Assembly: GCA_026826555.1 (NCBI GenBank)
Contig: JAKSZT010038590.1
Location: 775,367-839,366 of the forward strand
Direction of reading: 5' to 3'
Source of the DNA: Tolypeutes matacus
Taxonomy: Eukaryota > Chordata > Mammalia > Cingulata > Chlamyphoridae
DNA: 64,000 nucleotides
Made by a program: the position numbers and the translations under genes
Shown here: one piece after another, positions 22,726 through 35,475 of the stretch
Layout: every line of letters starts with the position of its first letter
Position numbering within the stretch: position 1 is the stretch's first letter
The notes under the pieces: generated by a model
What the model saw: only the letters and a program-made list of their open reading frames with translations
Database searches by the model: none
What the model was told of the DNA's origin: nothing

Positions 22726-24185
22726 ATTAAGTGACAATTTTTTGATCTTTTATTAACAGCTGTAGTGAAGTTGACCAGCAACATACTCCTCTCATGGCTG
22801 TATTTGTTAATACTTTATAATATAATAAAGTAATGCATTTTTTTAAATCAAGTGTTTTTAAATACTTTATAATATAATAAAATAATGCATTTTCAACTGG
22901 TAAGAGTGGTAAAATTTTGTTGGAAAAATGCCATATGATAAAGGAGTGATTAAAAATGTGAACTCTAAAGTCAGATACTCTAGGTCCTAATTTGAGCTGG
23001 TCCTTTAACCTATTGTCTGACAATGACAGTTATGAATTCACTCTATGCCACGGTTTCAATATCTGTAAAATTCAGCCATTAAAATGCATCTATTGAGGCA
23101 CACTTTTAGGTGTAGGGGATTCTGCATTGAACATAACTGGCAAAATTCTTGTGCTCATTGAATTTTCAAAGTGGGAGAAGAGAGTAAACAAAAGGCATAA
23201 TCCAAATATATTAAATGTTAAATAAGGATAAGTGCTATGGAAAAAAAATTCAGCATGGAAGATGGATGTTGATTATGTAACTTTTAAATAGCATTGTAAG
23301 AGATTGCTTTCTGAGGATGAGAATGACAAAAGACCCATGCAGTTATGTGGGGAAAGGGAATTTCAGAAAGAATAAAAAACACAATTATTACAGGCAGAAT
23401 CAGAACTAATGTGCATAGGGAAGGGTGTGGAAGTTAGTGTGACTGCTCCCAAATGAGTGTGATACATGCAATGATAAAGGATGATTTCATAGAAGGAGTA
23501 TGATGTTGGACCTGTAGGAGGTAGAAAAAATTTTCTCTTTATTCTTAATGTGAGGAGAAATCTTGTAGTTTTTGTGAAGAAAAGTGACACGATACAACCT
23601 ACATTTTAACCATTCATTAGCCCCTACATTGAGATTTGATTCAAGGGGAATAAGGCAGAAAATTGAGAGACAATCTAGAAAGTTTTGGCCTTAAAGGCAT
23701 TGATTATGAGGCTTTGGGCCAGTATGGTAGCAGAGGTGGTGTTAATAGTCACACCCCAAATATATTCTGCATAGAGAATCAATATTATATGCTGATTAAC
23801 AAGGTATGAGTTGTGAGACATAGAAAAATTTCCAGAATGACTCATGTCTTTGCCTGAACAAGTAAGAAGATGCTTTTTCATTACCTAAGATTAAATCTCA
23901 GAAATTGTATACATCTATCAGAGAGTTATCTTGTGATGATAAGCGAAGTTAATTATTTACTTAAAGCCCTCTGAATATTGTCTGGCTCTCATTAGGTGCT
24001 CTTTAAGTATAATCACTTTTTTCCATTATTATATTAACATGAATCACTTGGAAAAAAACTGTTTTTTCATATTTTGTCATTATATATTCCAATCTCATTT
24101 CTCATTTCCTTTATCACTTTTCAGGTATTTCAACTTTTACAATGCATAGAATTTTGACATACCACTATGAACAAAAGCATTTTTC
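22726..24185. other. Unassigned; includes a 50-bp imperfect tandem duplication
   Basis: At 22809-22895 the unit 'aatactttataatataataa(a/g)..taatgcatttt' occurs twice in a row. No other feature is seen in this 1.4 kb, and its short frames look random. Confidence 0.45.
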
Positions 24186-24189
24186 CAAA

Positions 24190-24530
24190 AAATCCTTAAG
24201 CAGTTGAGTGCCTGACTCCCACATGGGAGGTCCCAGGTCCATTTCCCAGTGCCTCCTAAAGAAGATGAGCAGATGCAATGAGCTGATGCAACAAGCAGAC
24301 ACAAGGAGCAGGAAGCAGATATGGCTCAAGCGGTTAGAAACCCAACTCCAATATGGGAGGTCCTGGGTTTGGTACTCAGTGCATCCTAAAGAAGATGAGC
24401 AGACACAATGAGCAGAGGCATCAAGCAGCACAATGAGCAGATAGAATGAGCAGTCACAATGAACAGACAAAAGGAGCAGACAATGAATAGACACAACAAG
24501 GAGACAGACAAGGGAGCTATCTCAGGGAGG
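24190..24530 (+). mobile_element. tRNA-derived SINE, two heads in tandem
   Basis: Two tRNA-like heads follow each other: one from 24190 ('gttgagtgcctgactcccacatgggaggtcccagg') and one from 24300 ('atatggctcaagcggttagaaac', an A-box-like stretch, then 'tgggaggtcctgggtttgg', B-box-like). Each leads into 'cctaaagaagatgagcagac' and a body of variable GAGCAGACACAAT-type repeats that runs to 24500. It resembles the DAS-type SINEs of xenarthrans, which is the main clue to the organism. It is specific to segment B. Confidence 0.8.
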
Positions 24531-24879
24531 GGGGAAATACTAAGGATCACAACTTATATCAAATATATTATTTACTGATATAAACAGTGAAAATGGGGGG
24601 AATGTGAATATGCTAGTGTTTTCAACTTCTCCAAAGGCTATATTACATTTATTTAATAAAATCATATAGACATTCTGGAATGTATTATAGGATGACAGCA
24701 TAATTTGAATTTAATTGAAGTATAAGCAATTCCTGAACTTCTTACTGTCTGAAAATTTAGAGAGCTGTTGACTATCATTGTCAAGATAAACCAATAGAAA
24801 TGTACACGAAAGAAAGGTAATCCAGCATAGTTTTTAAAAAGACCAGAAAATATAAAGGGCCTTGCTTTAATTTTCTAAA
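24531..24879. other. Nothing recognised
   Basis: AT-rich spacer between the SINE and the LTR. Confidence 0.4.
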
Positions 24880-25400
24880 GGCTCTCAAGTCAATATACCA
24901 GAAATGGGTTGGATTTTATAATGGGGATTTATTAATTTATAAGCTTACAGTTCCAAGGTTGAGAAAACTGACTAAATCAGGGCATCAGATGATGTTCTCT
25001 CCCCTACCACATAGCTGTCTGCAATCTTTGACTCCTGTCAAATGAAGGACACAATGGCATCATCTGCTGGTTTCTGCCTTCTCCCCCAGGCTTCATTGTC
25101 TTCAGTTTCTGACTGCTCCTGTCTGTGGCATTTTCTTTCCCAGATTTTGATGATTTGAGCTTCTTGCTCTTGGGGCTTTCTCTCTCAGCTTCTGTAGTTG
25201 CCTCTTTAAGATCCTGTATCTTTTCTTTTTATATGTATTTCTGAATTAATCCTGATCATAAAGGAATCCAGTAGGATGATCAATACCCACCCTGAGTCTT
25301 ATCAAAGACCCACAACTGCAGAAATCTAATCAAAAGGCTCCACTTACAATAGATTCACCTCTATAGGATTGTAGTAGCTGTAAGTATATGATCTTTTCTG
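24880..25400 (-). mobile_element. MaLR-like LTR
   Basis: Markers in order: 'ataccagaaatgggttggattttataatggggatttatta', 'agcttacagttccaagg', a pyrimidine-rich middle with 'ttcttgctcttggggc', and an end with 'tctaatcaaaaggctccactt'. It matches the copies at 6196 and 59723. Confidence 0.65.
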
Positions 25401-27410
25401 TATAGAAAACACAGAGTCTCAAAGTACCAATAGTCCTATAAATATAAGTAAAGACACAATGCATGCACAAGATGAGAGAATAGTTAAAAAGTTATTTTCT
25501 TAAAAGTGTCAAAGACATAGCCAAAGGCAAACAAAGAGGAATTACAATAAATATAAATTCTAGACAAGAGTTCAGATAATAATAAATGTTAATACAGTAA
25601 TTTACATGGATAGTATATATGATATTTCAAAATTTTTATATGATTTAAAGATGTAGAAGAAAATAATGCACATTTTAATTATTTGAATAAATTAGTTAAC
25701 AGTGATGAATTTGTGAGAATTAAATAAAATTGTAATCCTAAAACAGTTTTAAATTTACTTTTATCTTTCGAACATCATTTAAGAAAATGAAGAAATATAA
25801 TTAAACAAAGAAAATGAAGAAATATAATTAAATAAATTAAACTTTAATGTAAATTAAAATGCTACATATCACTTGAGGGGGAAATATATCTAATAACCAT
25901 TTCCTAAGTTAAAAACAAAGAATTAAATATAGGAGCATTAAGTAAACATATTTTATTAAATATACTTTGAATAGTTGAGAAAATTAAACCTACAATTCTT
26001 GTTTATATAGCTCCATCTTTAGCAGGAAATATCAGAAACTTATATGACCAAAATTTTTAGTATATCACAAAATTTGGATTCATTATCAACTCTTAGTAAC
26101 AGTTCTTATTAAAATTCTTAAAACAAATGTACAAATAATTTATCTCCAAAATTTATAAAGAACATAATCTTACATAAATCCAAAAACTGAAATGATATTT
26201 TAATCATAACAAAATTAACTAAAAAAGTAGTAATTACTGAAGCTTATAGGTGAATCAGAGAATGGTAGGGTTTTCAAATGATTAGCAGGTAGACACAAAA
26301 GAGTTAAAACAGTATGCAGATATTTAACATCAAGAATTTAGAAAACTTCAGGTCTTAAAGAATTGCAAAATTAGATTTTTTATTTAACTCATATACCAAA
26401 CTAAAAACATTCATCTCCTCAGTTTAAATGTCAAAGTTATCCCCAAATATTAGAGTGATTAGTGGAAAACAAATACTACAAACTAGAAATAGAATGTCAT
26501 AAAATAATTTTATATGTTTCTAATACATGCATAGGTATAAATAAGATTATTCTAAAAGAGCATAAACAAAACTGTAAGAGTAGTTAAGATATTTCTGTTT
26601 CCTTTAGTAATTTAAAATATTTTTCAAATTTTCTTCAGTATTCACATACCTTTTTCTATAACATAATTCCATCACACTATTTTATTTTAATCTAAGATAA
26701 AATAATAAAGTGTTGATTTCTGAGCTGTTTTTTTGTTTATGAAAAAGTTCAGCCAAATGTATTTAGTAAAAACCAGTGAATATTTTCATAACAAATGCTA
26801 CTGTGTATTCATATACTGCAAGAACATAAGCATTCTGTTAATGTTCAAAATTTATTAACTCTACAATAAATTGTTTCCATTCATCCTCTGATTTTATTTT
26901 TAAAATAACTCTATGGTCTTAGAATTATTTACCTTTAGAGTTGAGGAAATTATATTTAAACTTTCAATGATTTATTAAGGGATATACACCTAAAAAGCTG
27001 ACATTTCTAGAACCTAAAATATAGATTTTTTTTAGTCCAAAGCAGCACTTTTAAAGGCTCAGCTATATTTCTTCCCTTCAGAAAAAATGGTATGACTTCT
27101 GAATATGCTCTCCATGCATATCTGAAATTTGAATATATATGGGGATTTCTACAATGCAATTTCAATTATAACACCATGTTTTTAAATGTTTGCTGATTAG
27201 TTGTTCTGAAAAAAAACATATATTTAAACAACAGAATGAAAACATATTTCATGACTTTCACGTACTACGTAGATTTCTAAAAATATGTTTTTGGAAATGT
27301 TCCAGCTAATGTGTTGTCACATAGAAGATGTCTCTACAGAAATTTAAATTAATTAAAGATGCTACTATAAATAACCAAATAGGAAAGAAATAAAAGATGC
27401 ACTTCAATAT
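25401..27410. other. AT-rich 3' flank of OR pseudogene B
   Basis: From about 25670 this aligns with 17100-18735 and 54750-56580. There is no gene. A local direct duplication of 'acaaagaaaatgaagaaatataattaaa' lies at 25783-25832. Confidence 0.6.
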
Positions 27411-27414
27411 TCAG

Positions 27415-28400
27415 CATCACTTCAATTTCAATTGCCTGGAGACTTCTCTTTTCTGCATGGCTCTAATGAAAGCATTTTTCACCTCTTTGTTCCTAAGACG
27501 ATAAATGAGAGGATCTGGCATTGGATCACCATAGTGTAAAACACAGAGGCCACATGATCCTTTCCCAAGGAATAGGACTTTTTTGGTTTTAAATAAGTAA
27601 TAATCATAGTGTGATAAAAGAGGGTGATGCCCAGGAGGTGGGAGGCACAAGTAGAGAAGGCATTGCGCTTTCCTGAAGTGGAATTCATTTTCAGGATAGT
27701 AGATAGAATGGACCCATAGGACACAGAGATTGTGGTAAGAGACACCATTCCATTTAAACTAGCCAGAATGAATATAATGATTTCAGTGTCATGAGTGTCA
27801 GAGCAGGACAGGGCTAACATTGGGGTTAAGTCACAGAAAAAGTGATAGATTACATTGGAGTTGCAGAAATACAAACTGTTCATGTAAAGAACAATGACTA
27901 AAGATTCAGTAAATCCAATAACATAGGACCCAGTGATGAGGGCGCCACAAAGTCTCTTGGACATAACCGTTGGGTAGGAAGGGTATTGCAGATAGCTACA
28001 TAGCAGTCATGAGGGCCATTGAAGAGAGAAGGTAAATTTCAGTGAAACCCAAGAAGAAAAAGAAATATATCTGGCTGAAGCAACCTATGATTAAAATATA
28101 CTTGTTGGATGTTAGTAAGTTCTTTAAGGTTTCAGATGTGATTACTGTTGAGTCACTGAGGTCAAGGAATGACAGGTGACTGAGGAAAAAATACATGGGG
28201 GTGTGAAGCTGGAGATCCAGATGAATTATTGTTATTATTATTTTTTATTATTATTATCATCCCTGCATTCCCCAGCATCATAATAAGGTATATTAGGAGA
28301 AACAGCATAATGAGGATGTGTCAGATCTCTTCAGAGTCTGTCAATCCCATCAGAATGCAGCCGGGCACATTTGTGTAATTCTTACCTTCTATAAAAACAT
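27415..28400 (-). pseudogene. Olfactory receptor pseudogene B (class II), near full length
   Basis: All seven helices are traceable on the minus strand over 985 bases, about the length of a 310-residue OR. Pieces in order: N-terminal GLTDSEEI before helix 1; [20 protein letters not shown] in helix 2 (open piece 28196-27996); DCYVAIC in place of DRYVAIC after helix 3; a 161-codon piece (27964-27479) from helix 4 to helix 6 with [18 protein letters not shown] and [11 protein letters not shown]; then in another frame [16 protein letters not shown] (27650-27417), where the helix 7 NPxxY asparagine is Asp. At least three frame changes and an ATT-repeat expansion in loop 1 (28229-28258) disable it. 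Confidence 0.95.
28225..28260. repeat. (ATT)n expansion inside OR pseudogene B
   Basis: ATT/TTA units occupy the place of helix 1 end and intracellular loop 1. In the coding sense they read as AAT, so they would add a run of Asn and Ile codons. The same place in pseudogene C is a normal-length '[11 protein letters not shown]'. Confidence 0.9.
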
Positions 28401-29430
28401 TCAACTGTCTAGAAATCAAAGATGATAAATAACTTGAATCAACTCAATTTTTTTTAGTAATAGTGATCTGGCATTAAAAATAATTTAGTGATTCTAGAAA
28501 TACATAATAAGGAGTAGTTTGCAAAATATGACTAAGTTTGAGTGACAAAGTTAAATGTGGTATAAATCAACATTTGAATAATATATAGCAGCAACACACA
28601 TGTATATTGCATAATTAGAATGACCATGATATTGTTATAAATACTTTCCTTCATTAGCAGATTTATCCAGATTAATATATTATGCAATATTTATTACTAG
28701 AGTATGTATATATTACATGAGTAAAAGGGCATAGAAAGCTAAGTAACTTTCTCACCATCCCTACTATTTAGTATTGTTGGCTCTATTCTACCAAGATTGG
28801 TTGAGCCCAGAAATCATGTTCATAACACTATATTTATACATATATTTAATTTTATCAAAACAAATAAAAATACTAGTTATGTAAGAAACAGTATTAGAGA
28901 GATTTAATACATCATTTACTGTGCTTTTTTATCAAATATTATTTAGTACCAATGACAGATCAGAAAATAAAATCAGAGGTATATTAATATTATAGGCACA
29001 TTACTATTGATATTTAGAAGATATGTTTTTTAACCGACAATTTAATCAAATTTCTTCCAAAAATTATTTTTTCAATAAGTGTACATTGCTTGATGACTCT
29101 GATTCTATCATTTCTATATTCCCATTTCACAAAAACTAGCATTATATAGTAAGGCCTACAAGATATGTATATGTATAAGCATATCATTCTAATAATAACA
29201 CAATTTTAATATAAACAAAAACACCCTTAACTTTTCAATCAGTACTTACCATGAGTCAAAATTGGTGAAAAACTTCTTCCAGCATTATCTGTCTAGAAAA
29301 ATTTCAGTCTCAAATTTTTCTCATAAATGAATTATGTAAACCATTTAAAGAGCCTGAAATAGCTGTAATTCTGTGATATAATAATTGTTTCTTTTGTGGT
29401 AAATGAAGTTCAAATTTTGTGCATTTTTTC
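28401..29430. other. Upstream flank of OR pseudogene B, shared with segment C
   Basis: Alignable with 57000-58050 almost end to end. It would contain the ancestral OR's upstream region and 5' noncoding exons, but no exon or promoter can be picked out. Confidence 0.6.
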
Positions 29431-31035
29431 TATTTTGGAGGTACAACACATCAACCTAAATATTTTGTTCAGGTCTTGGTAAAATAGAAGGTTCATCTTG
29501 AAATTATTTTTTACAACTACAACAGGGAATAACTGTGAACACAAGCAGAGGAGAGTAATCCTTGTCTTCACCCTGATAATGCCACAGCACCACATATATT
29601 AAGCATTGCTAATTATGTAACATTTCACCATCTCTGGGAAAGTATGGAAACTTTCTTGGAAAGATGCCAATGATTAATGTTCAAGGACTAAGGTGCCCAT
29701 GTTAATTTGAAAAAAAGAATTGCCTTCCCCTTAGAAGCCACATGATGTTGATCAGCATTTTTGGCATTATTTTGTGATGCTCCATTTTATGATTAGTTAA
29801 AAGAGTAAGTTTCTCTGGAGATATTGTGAAATAACCTGTTGCTGAAGAACAGATTATTAATCATCAAGAATAGAATAGCACATTTTCTCAGTGAAACATT
29901 TTTTATATTTAAAATTAAGAGACTATCATAGGATTAAACATTTTCATTCCACAAAAATTATTTTACAACAAAATTTAAAGAAAGTGAAAATCGTTCATAA
30001 GTGTTGTTATTCCTGAGACATTTTTTCTTCTAAGTATTCTCCTTTGTGCATATAAAGCTTATTGTCATGTATACTAATGAATTTATATAATTGTGTCACA
30101 CTGAATTTTCTGTAATATACTGATTTTATTAGTAAATATTTCTAATAAACCCAGACCTATGTTATAGTAGACCAGTATGACTGGTGCAGCATAATTAAGT
30201 ACTTTCTAGAAGCGAGTACTAGGTGATGATTGGACATTTTTGATGCATCATAACAAAAGCATGGTGGAGTCAAGTTTGGGAATGTCAACTATTCATCTAC
30301 ACAAGAGATGCACTGCTGTATTCAGCCACAGCAATGTTTGTGAAACTTGTTTTATTATTTAGTGTTGGCTTTTATTACATTAAAAGAAAGATAGAGAAAA
30401 AACTATATATATGCACTGAGATGAGTAAAAGTTTTCTAATTATGTGGATGGTCAAGAGCTTATTTCCTGTATGTATAACCAGGAGAAATACATTCTAGTG
30501 AATATTTCATTAATTAATGATTATGAGGTCAATTTCCAGTAAGATTTAGAAACAACTCCTACAAGAAAACTGTTTATACTGCAGAATTTTGGAAACTATT
30601 TGATATAATGGAGAAAGGAAAACAAAATAATATATATTTTATGAAATATGAAGGTACAATTATTCATTCCATCAAAAATTCAGTGATACTGTGTAAAACT
30701 TATTTAGAGAATAAAAGGCCAGCATTACTTTATTTCACAATAGGTGACCTTGGGGTTTAAGATTTTCTATGCCAATGACATCTCAATAGTCTACAAAGTC
30801 ACCATGAGGGAGTTTTTTTCCCAGCATGAAATCAATTTTTATGTCATAAACTTTACTTTCAAATAATATTCATATAAAAGAAAGAATAATTTACAACTCT
30901 TTTAATGACTAGTCTTTTTTACTGAATCTTTATTGTTGGGACTCCAATATATCATCTTTCATAGTAACATTATTTTGGCAGATCACAAAAAAGAAACAGA
31001 AAGGAACCACAATATATTAGTCCTACATTTCAACA
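29431..31035. other. Nothing recognised
   Basis: AT-rich DNA without a sizeable frame. I cannot tell single-copy DNA from very old repeats here. Confidence 0.4.
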
Positions 31036-31039
31036 ATGC

Positions 31040-31560
31040 TAGATCTTTATCCCTGACAATTCCCCAATGCCTTTATTTTTAAAATAATCTATACTTGTTT
31101 TTAACTTTTTCCATTTTTAGTGTTATTAGAAACTCTGTTAAGGAATTTCATAATTATCTGGAAAATTGTCTCTTGTTATTTTATACTCTATTCATGTATC
31201 TGGAATACAGAAGCTTACTTTTTCTAATAGTACTACTTAACAGAGTTATATTTATATTCTTATATTTACAGGTATACATTTTTACTTCCTTTTAATATAC
31301 ATCCAGTTTTTATAGTCACCATATAGTTGGGTCTTACTTTCTAATAAAGTCATTTAAATGGAATTTACCTGGAGGATTTATACTACTTACATTTAAAATA
31401 ATTATTTTTGTACGATTTTCATTTTATGCCATATTTGGCAATTCTGATTGTTCTATCTTTGCTACTTTTTAGTTAATATATTTAATATTGAATTTTATTC
31501 TCTCTTTTGGATTTTTTAAGTACACTTCTTTGCACTATATTGGTAATGTTTTGTCTGGTG
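31040..31560 (-). repeat. Ancient L1 fragment (inter-ORF and endonuclease-start region)
   Basis: On the minus strand the stretch resembles the region around the L1 ORF2 start: 'tatactacttacatttaaaataatta' is the reverse complement of the conserved 'TTAATGTAAATA'-type sequence ahead of the endonuclease. It is heavily decayed, and the assignment is tentative. Confidence 0.4.
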
Positions 31561-31599
31561 ATATAATTTGTTTTCTTAAATTATTTTATTGATCTTAAT

Positions 31600-32455
31600 A
31601 TTATTGTGATGGTGTCTAGGCAAAGGTGGCAGCATAAGACACTCCAGGGCCTGTTTACCCACCGAATCTTTAAGAAATTCCATAAAAGGACAAATTATCT
31701 TTTTCAAAATTCCAGAAAAAAGTTAAATGATTGCAGTAACAGAGTGAGTCCTGAATCAAGAAAGTGCAAATTAAAACTGGTAGAACAAGCTGGACTCTAC
31801 CTTAATCCATCCCTGGTTCAGTGTGGAGTGGGCCTGAACTCTTATTGTATGCCCCTGATCTGTTTAGGAGGAAGAAGAGTAACCCCTTTAAGCATACTGA
31901 AGTGCTTGTAAGTTGGTTCCTATCTATTGAGAGGCAGCCTGAAAGCTTAACCTAGGATCACAGCGTTGTCTTGTTTTCCCAGAATTACCTCCCTTGTAGA
32001 AAGAGCTTGCTAACAGTTAAAACACTGTAAGTAACTATCATTTCAAAGTGGGCTGGGCAAATGATTCCTGGCTCTAAGACATATGACAGAAAACTAAAAT
32101 TGGGATGTGGGGGCTATTTTATAGGGATAGAGAGCACATTCCAATTCTAGTAAATATGAATTTCTAAGACACTAAAACAAACTCAGGAAAAGATGCAAAT
32201 TCAGAAAAGGATTGGACTCCACACTTCTGCATGAGGTAGACCTTCTTGATAGAAGAGCTAATTCTTAAGCAGAGCACCAGCCACCACAGAGCAAATTTTA
32301 AAGTCAGTGAAAGGTTTTTTATGCACTGACATTTAAAGCTCTGACACTCAATGATATATATGGAATATAATGTGCTGAATAAGTAGGGGCAAAAAGAGCA
32401 AGTGTGGAGTATCTGTGGTTCCTTGCAGAGTTCAATGCCAACAGTATTTACCACC
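31600..32455 (+). repeat. Ancient L1 5' UTR fragment
   Basis: It begins 'gtctaggcaaaggtggcagcataagacactcc', typical of the start of an old L1 5' UTR, and runs through 'ttctagtaaatatgaatttctaagac' and 'attcagaaaagga'. The last part aligns with 58085-58400 ('attctaattccagtataagggtgaatttctatgtcc', 'gttcagaaaagga'). The 101-codon frame at 31606-31911 lies in this noncoding region and is not a gene. Confidence 0.55.
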
Positions 32456-32539
32456 AAACCTATAGCTCATATGGGATCAGGCTTTCACGGTGATGATGGG
32501 TTTTTGTATTTTTTTATAACTCTAAAATGGAAGGATGAT

Positions 32540-33250
32540 CATCTTCTTATCTACCCTCTCCTCCAACACTCTCTTCCTGTTTTTCACCTTCAACCTGCAG
32601 ATCTCCTTTTAACATTCCTTGAAAGTCAGGTAAGTTGTTGACAAATTATCTTCATTTCTGTTTATCTGTCAATATTTTTAAATGTCCTCATTGTTGAATG
32701 ATAATTTTGCTGTATACAGGATTCTTGGCTGGAAGTTTTTTGTTTTTTGTTTGTTTTTGTTTTTCTTTCAGCAACTTTCTATGTCATACCACTGCCTCCT
32801 TGCCTAATTGGTTTCAGATGAGAAATCAGCACTTATATGTGATGGATTTCTTTTCTCTTGCTGCTTTCTGGATTCTTTGTCTTGTGTGTTTCTCAGTCTA
32901 AGTATATGACTCAGGGTAAGCCTGTTAAGATTTATTTTTTTGGGATCACACTGAAATTTCTGGACATGAACATTCATGTCCCTCAAAAGAGTTGGCAAAT
33001 TTTCAACTATTATTTCCTCAAACACTCCATTTGCCCTTTTTCTCTAATTTTCTCCCTCTGGAATGCCCATAATGTGTATGTTTATGCATTTCATGTTGTC
33101 ATTCAATTCCCCGGGTCTCTGCTAATTTTTTATATTTTTTGTCTACATGTTCTACTGTCTGTGTAAGTTCAGATGTCCCATTTTCTACAACACTAATGCT
33201 TTCTTTTGCCTGTCCAAATATGATAATATGTGCTTCTAGTGTATTTTTAA
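32540..33250 (-). pseudogene. L1 ORF1 remnant (inverted 5' part)
   Basis: It corresponds to 43260-43960 of the full-length L1. An open piece of 73 codons (33025-32804) shows EEIIVENLPTLLRDMNV and the LSHILRL-type stretch of the ORF1 C-terminal domain. It is diverged and broken. Confidence 0.7.
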
Positions 33251-33255
33251 AGGTA

Positions 33256-34763
33256 AATTAAAATAAAATATGACATATATAAGCCTTAGAGAAAAATGGC
33301 TAAAGTAAGTACAACATTTACAGTAACAACATTGAATGTTAACAGGCTAAACTCCCCTATAAAAAGGCACAGATTCAGAGAATGGTTAAGGAAATATGCT
33401 GCATCTATATGCTGTCTACAAACAATTCATCTTAGACCCAGGAACAAAAATATATTGTAAGTGAAAGGTAAAAACAATTTTACACACAAACAATACCCAA
33501 AAAAAGGACAAGAGTACAATATCAGATGAAATAGAATTTAGATGGAAAACTTTTGTAAGAAACAAGGAGGATACCATAAACTAATAAAAGGGGTACTATA
33601 CCAAGAAGAAAAAATACAATCATAAATATTTATGCAATTAACCACATTGCCCCAAAATACATGAATATGGGCAAAGCTAAAGGAAATAGTGGGAACATCA
33701 ATACACCATTATCACCACTAGACAGAAAATCTCAGGAGATACTCAATAAATAAACAGATAGCTTGAATAATACTATACAAGAAATAGAACTAATGGACAT
33801 AGACAGAGCACTACATTCAAAAACAGCAGGATATAAATCTTGAGAGCTCATGTATCATTCTCCAGGTTAGAACACATTTTATATCATAAAATAAATCTCA
33901 ATGATTTTAGAAAAATTAAATTTATGCAAAGCAATTTCTCTGACCACAATGGAACAGAGCTGGAAATTAATAAGGGACAAGGAAGCAGAACAGCCACAAA
34001 TATATGGAATTTAAACAACACATGCTGAATCAATCAGTGTGTCAAAGGGGAAATTGCCAGAGAAATCAGTAACTACCATGAAGCAAATGAAAACAAGACT
34101 ACAACATATGAACACTTTTCAGATGCAGTTAAAACAGTGCTGAGAGGGAAATTTACAACCCTACATGCCTACAAAAAAATAAGAATAAAGAGCTAAAATC
34201 AAAGACCTAACTGCATACCTGGAAGAACAAGAAAAAGAACAACAAACTAATCCAAAAGCAAGTAGAAGGAAGGGAATAACAAAGTTTAAAGCAGAATTAA
34301 AGGAAATTGAGAATAAAAATAATTAGAAAGAATTAACAATATCAAAAGCTGATTTTTTGAGATTAATAAAATTGGCAAAACCTTAGAAACATTAACACAG
34401 AAAAAAAGAGAAAATTTACAAATTTAAAAAATAAATTAGAAATAAGAGAGGGAATATCACCACTGACCCTACAGAAATAAAAGGTGTTGTAAGAGGATAC
34501 TTTGAAAAATTGTATGCCAATAAGATGGAAAATTTAGATGAAATGGATGAATTTCTAGAAACATGCAAGCAACGTATGTTGATGAAAGAAGAAATAGAAG
34601 AACTCAAGTAATGATATTGAGTTGGTCATCAAACCCTATCAACAAAGAAAAATCCAGGACCAGATACATGGCTTCATGTGTGAATTCAACAATCATTCTG
34701 CAAAGAAATAATACTAATCCTACTTAAATTCTTCAACAACAACAAAAAAATGAAGTGGAGGTG
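33256..34763 (+). pseudogene. L1 ORF2 remnant, endonuclease part
   Basis: The ORF2 start at 33297 ('atggctaaagtaagtac') is followed by endonuclease landmarks in several frames, including the SDHNGTEL region near 33940 (open piece 33840-34028) that carries the active-site Asp-His pair. Poly-A slips and small indels break the frame throughout. It continues after the LTR at 35476. Confidence 0.75.
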
Positions 34764-35475
34764 TGGAAATTTTAGATTATTCGTGAATCCCCAAAACTGA
34801 AAGGTTATGTTTGTAAACTAGTCTATTAGTCTTGGTGTGATACCCTTTGATTGTATTAAATTCAGTTGAGGGGTCTTTGATTAGATTACTTGTTAAGCTT
34901 GATTTTAGGGTTTTTTATTTTACCACATCAGTGAAGCGTGACTCAGGTTGAGTCCTCTTTGCCATGGTGGGTCTCATATAAACAGACTCAAATGGACGGA
35001 CAAACACACAGGAAAGAGCTCTGGCATTTTGATCCTGCCATGTGACAAAAAAGAAGAAAGCTCACACAGCTGAGACCCTAGAGAGAGATGATTAATTTAG
35101 TTCCTTGATAGATTACAGCTGAGATTGGGAAGAGCCCAGACCAGCCAAGACTGAGATAGGAGGCCCAGAAAGAAAGAAGTCTCATGCCAGGATAGAGAAG
35201 ACTACAGGATCACTTAAGCATGAATCCTCAAGAGACAAGGCCACAAAGCATAAGAGGAAGAGGAAGTCCAGGGGTTAAGGACAGGCCAGATATAGATCAC
35301 CTGCCATCTTGCTTCAACAGGTCAGGTGACTTTGGTGAGAAAGCACCACTTATGATGTCTTGAGCAAGATTTTCCACAGCCTTGGGATGGTGAGTTTGTA
35401 CCCCAAATAAATACCCTTTATAAAAGTCAACAGATTTCTGGTACTTTGCATTGATACCATTTTGGTAGACTAATA
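34764..35475 (+). mobile_element. MaLR-like solo LTR inserted in the L1
   Basis: L1 ORF2 stops at about 34763 ('aatgaagtgg') and resumes at about 35476 ('gaagaggaaacattacc'). The inserted 0.7 kb starts TGTGG and ends near CTAATA. It is the reverse complement of the LTRs at 6196, 11130, 24880 and 59723, with markers 'aatttagttccttgatagatt' and 'ttggtactttgcattgataccatt'-like end. The exact target duplication cannot be fixed because the flanks have changed. A purine-rich centre is present. Confidence 0.7.

Larger units (their letters stand above)
19820..29430. repeat. Segmental duplication, copy B
   Basis: The longest copy. It starts with the ancient L1 piece (19820-20600), is then interrupted by about 5 kb of later insertions (20630-25660: ERV-L LTR, two retroposon pieces, tandem SINEs, MaLR-like LTR), resumes at about 25670 and runs through the OR pseudogene to about 29430. 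Beyond the OR it stays alignable with C: 'gtagtttgcaaaatatga' (28520) with 'cagtttgcaaaatatgatga' (57124), and 'aataattgtttcttttgtgg' (29382) with 'aatattgtttcctttaag' (58002). A has no counterpart of this upstream flank. Confidence 0.88.

Noticed and set aside
24300..24375. tRNA gene
   Set aside because: Only the A- and B-box-like parts are tRNA-like. No cloverleaf with anticodon stem can be formed, and SINE body sequence follows.
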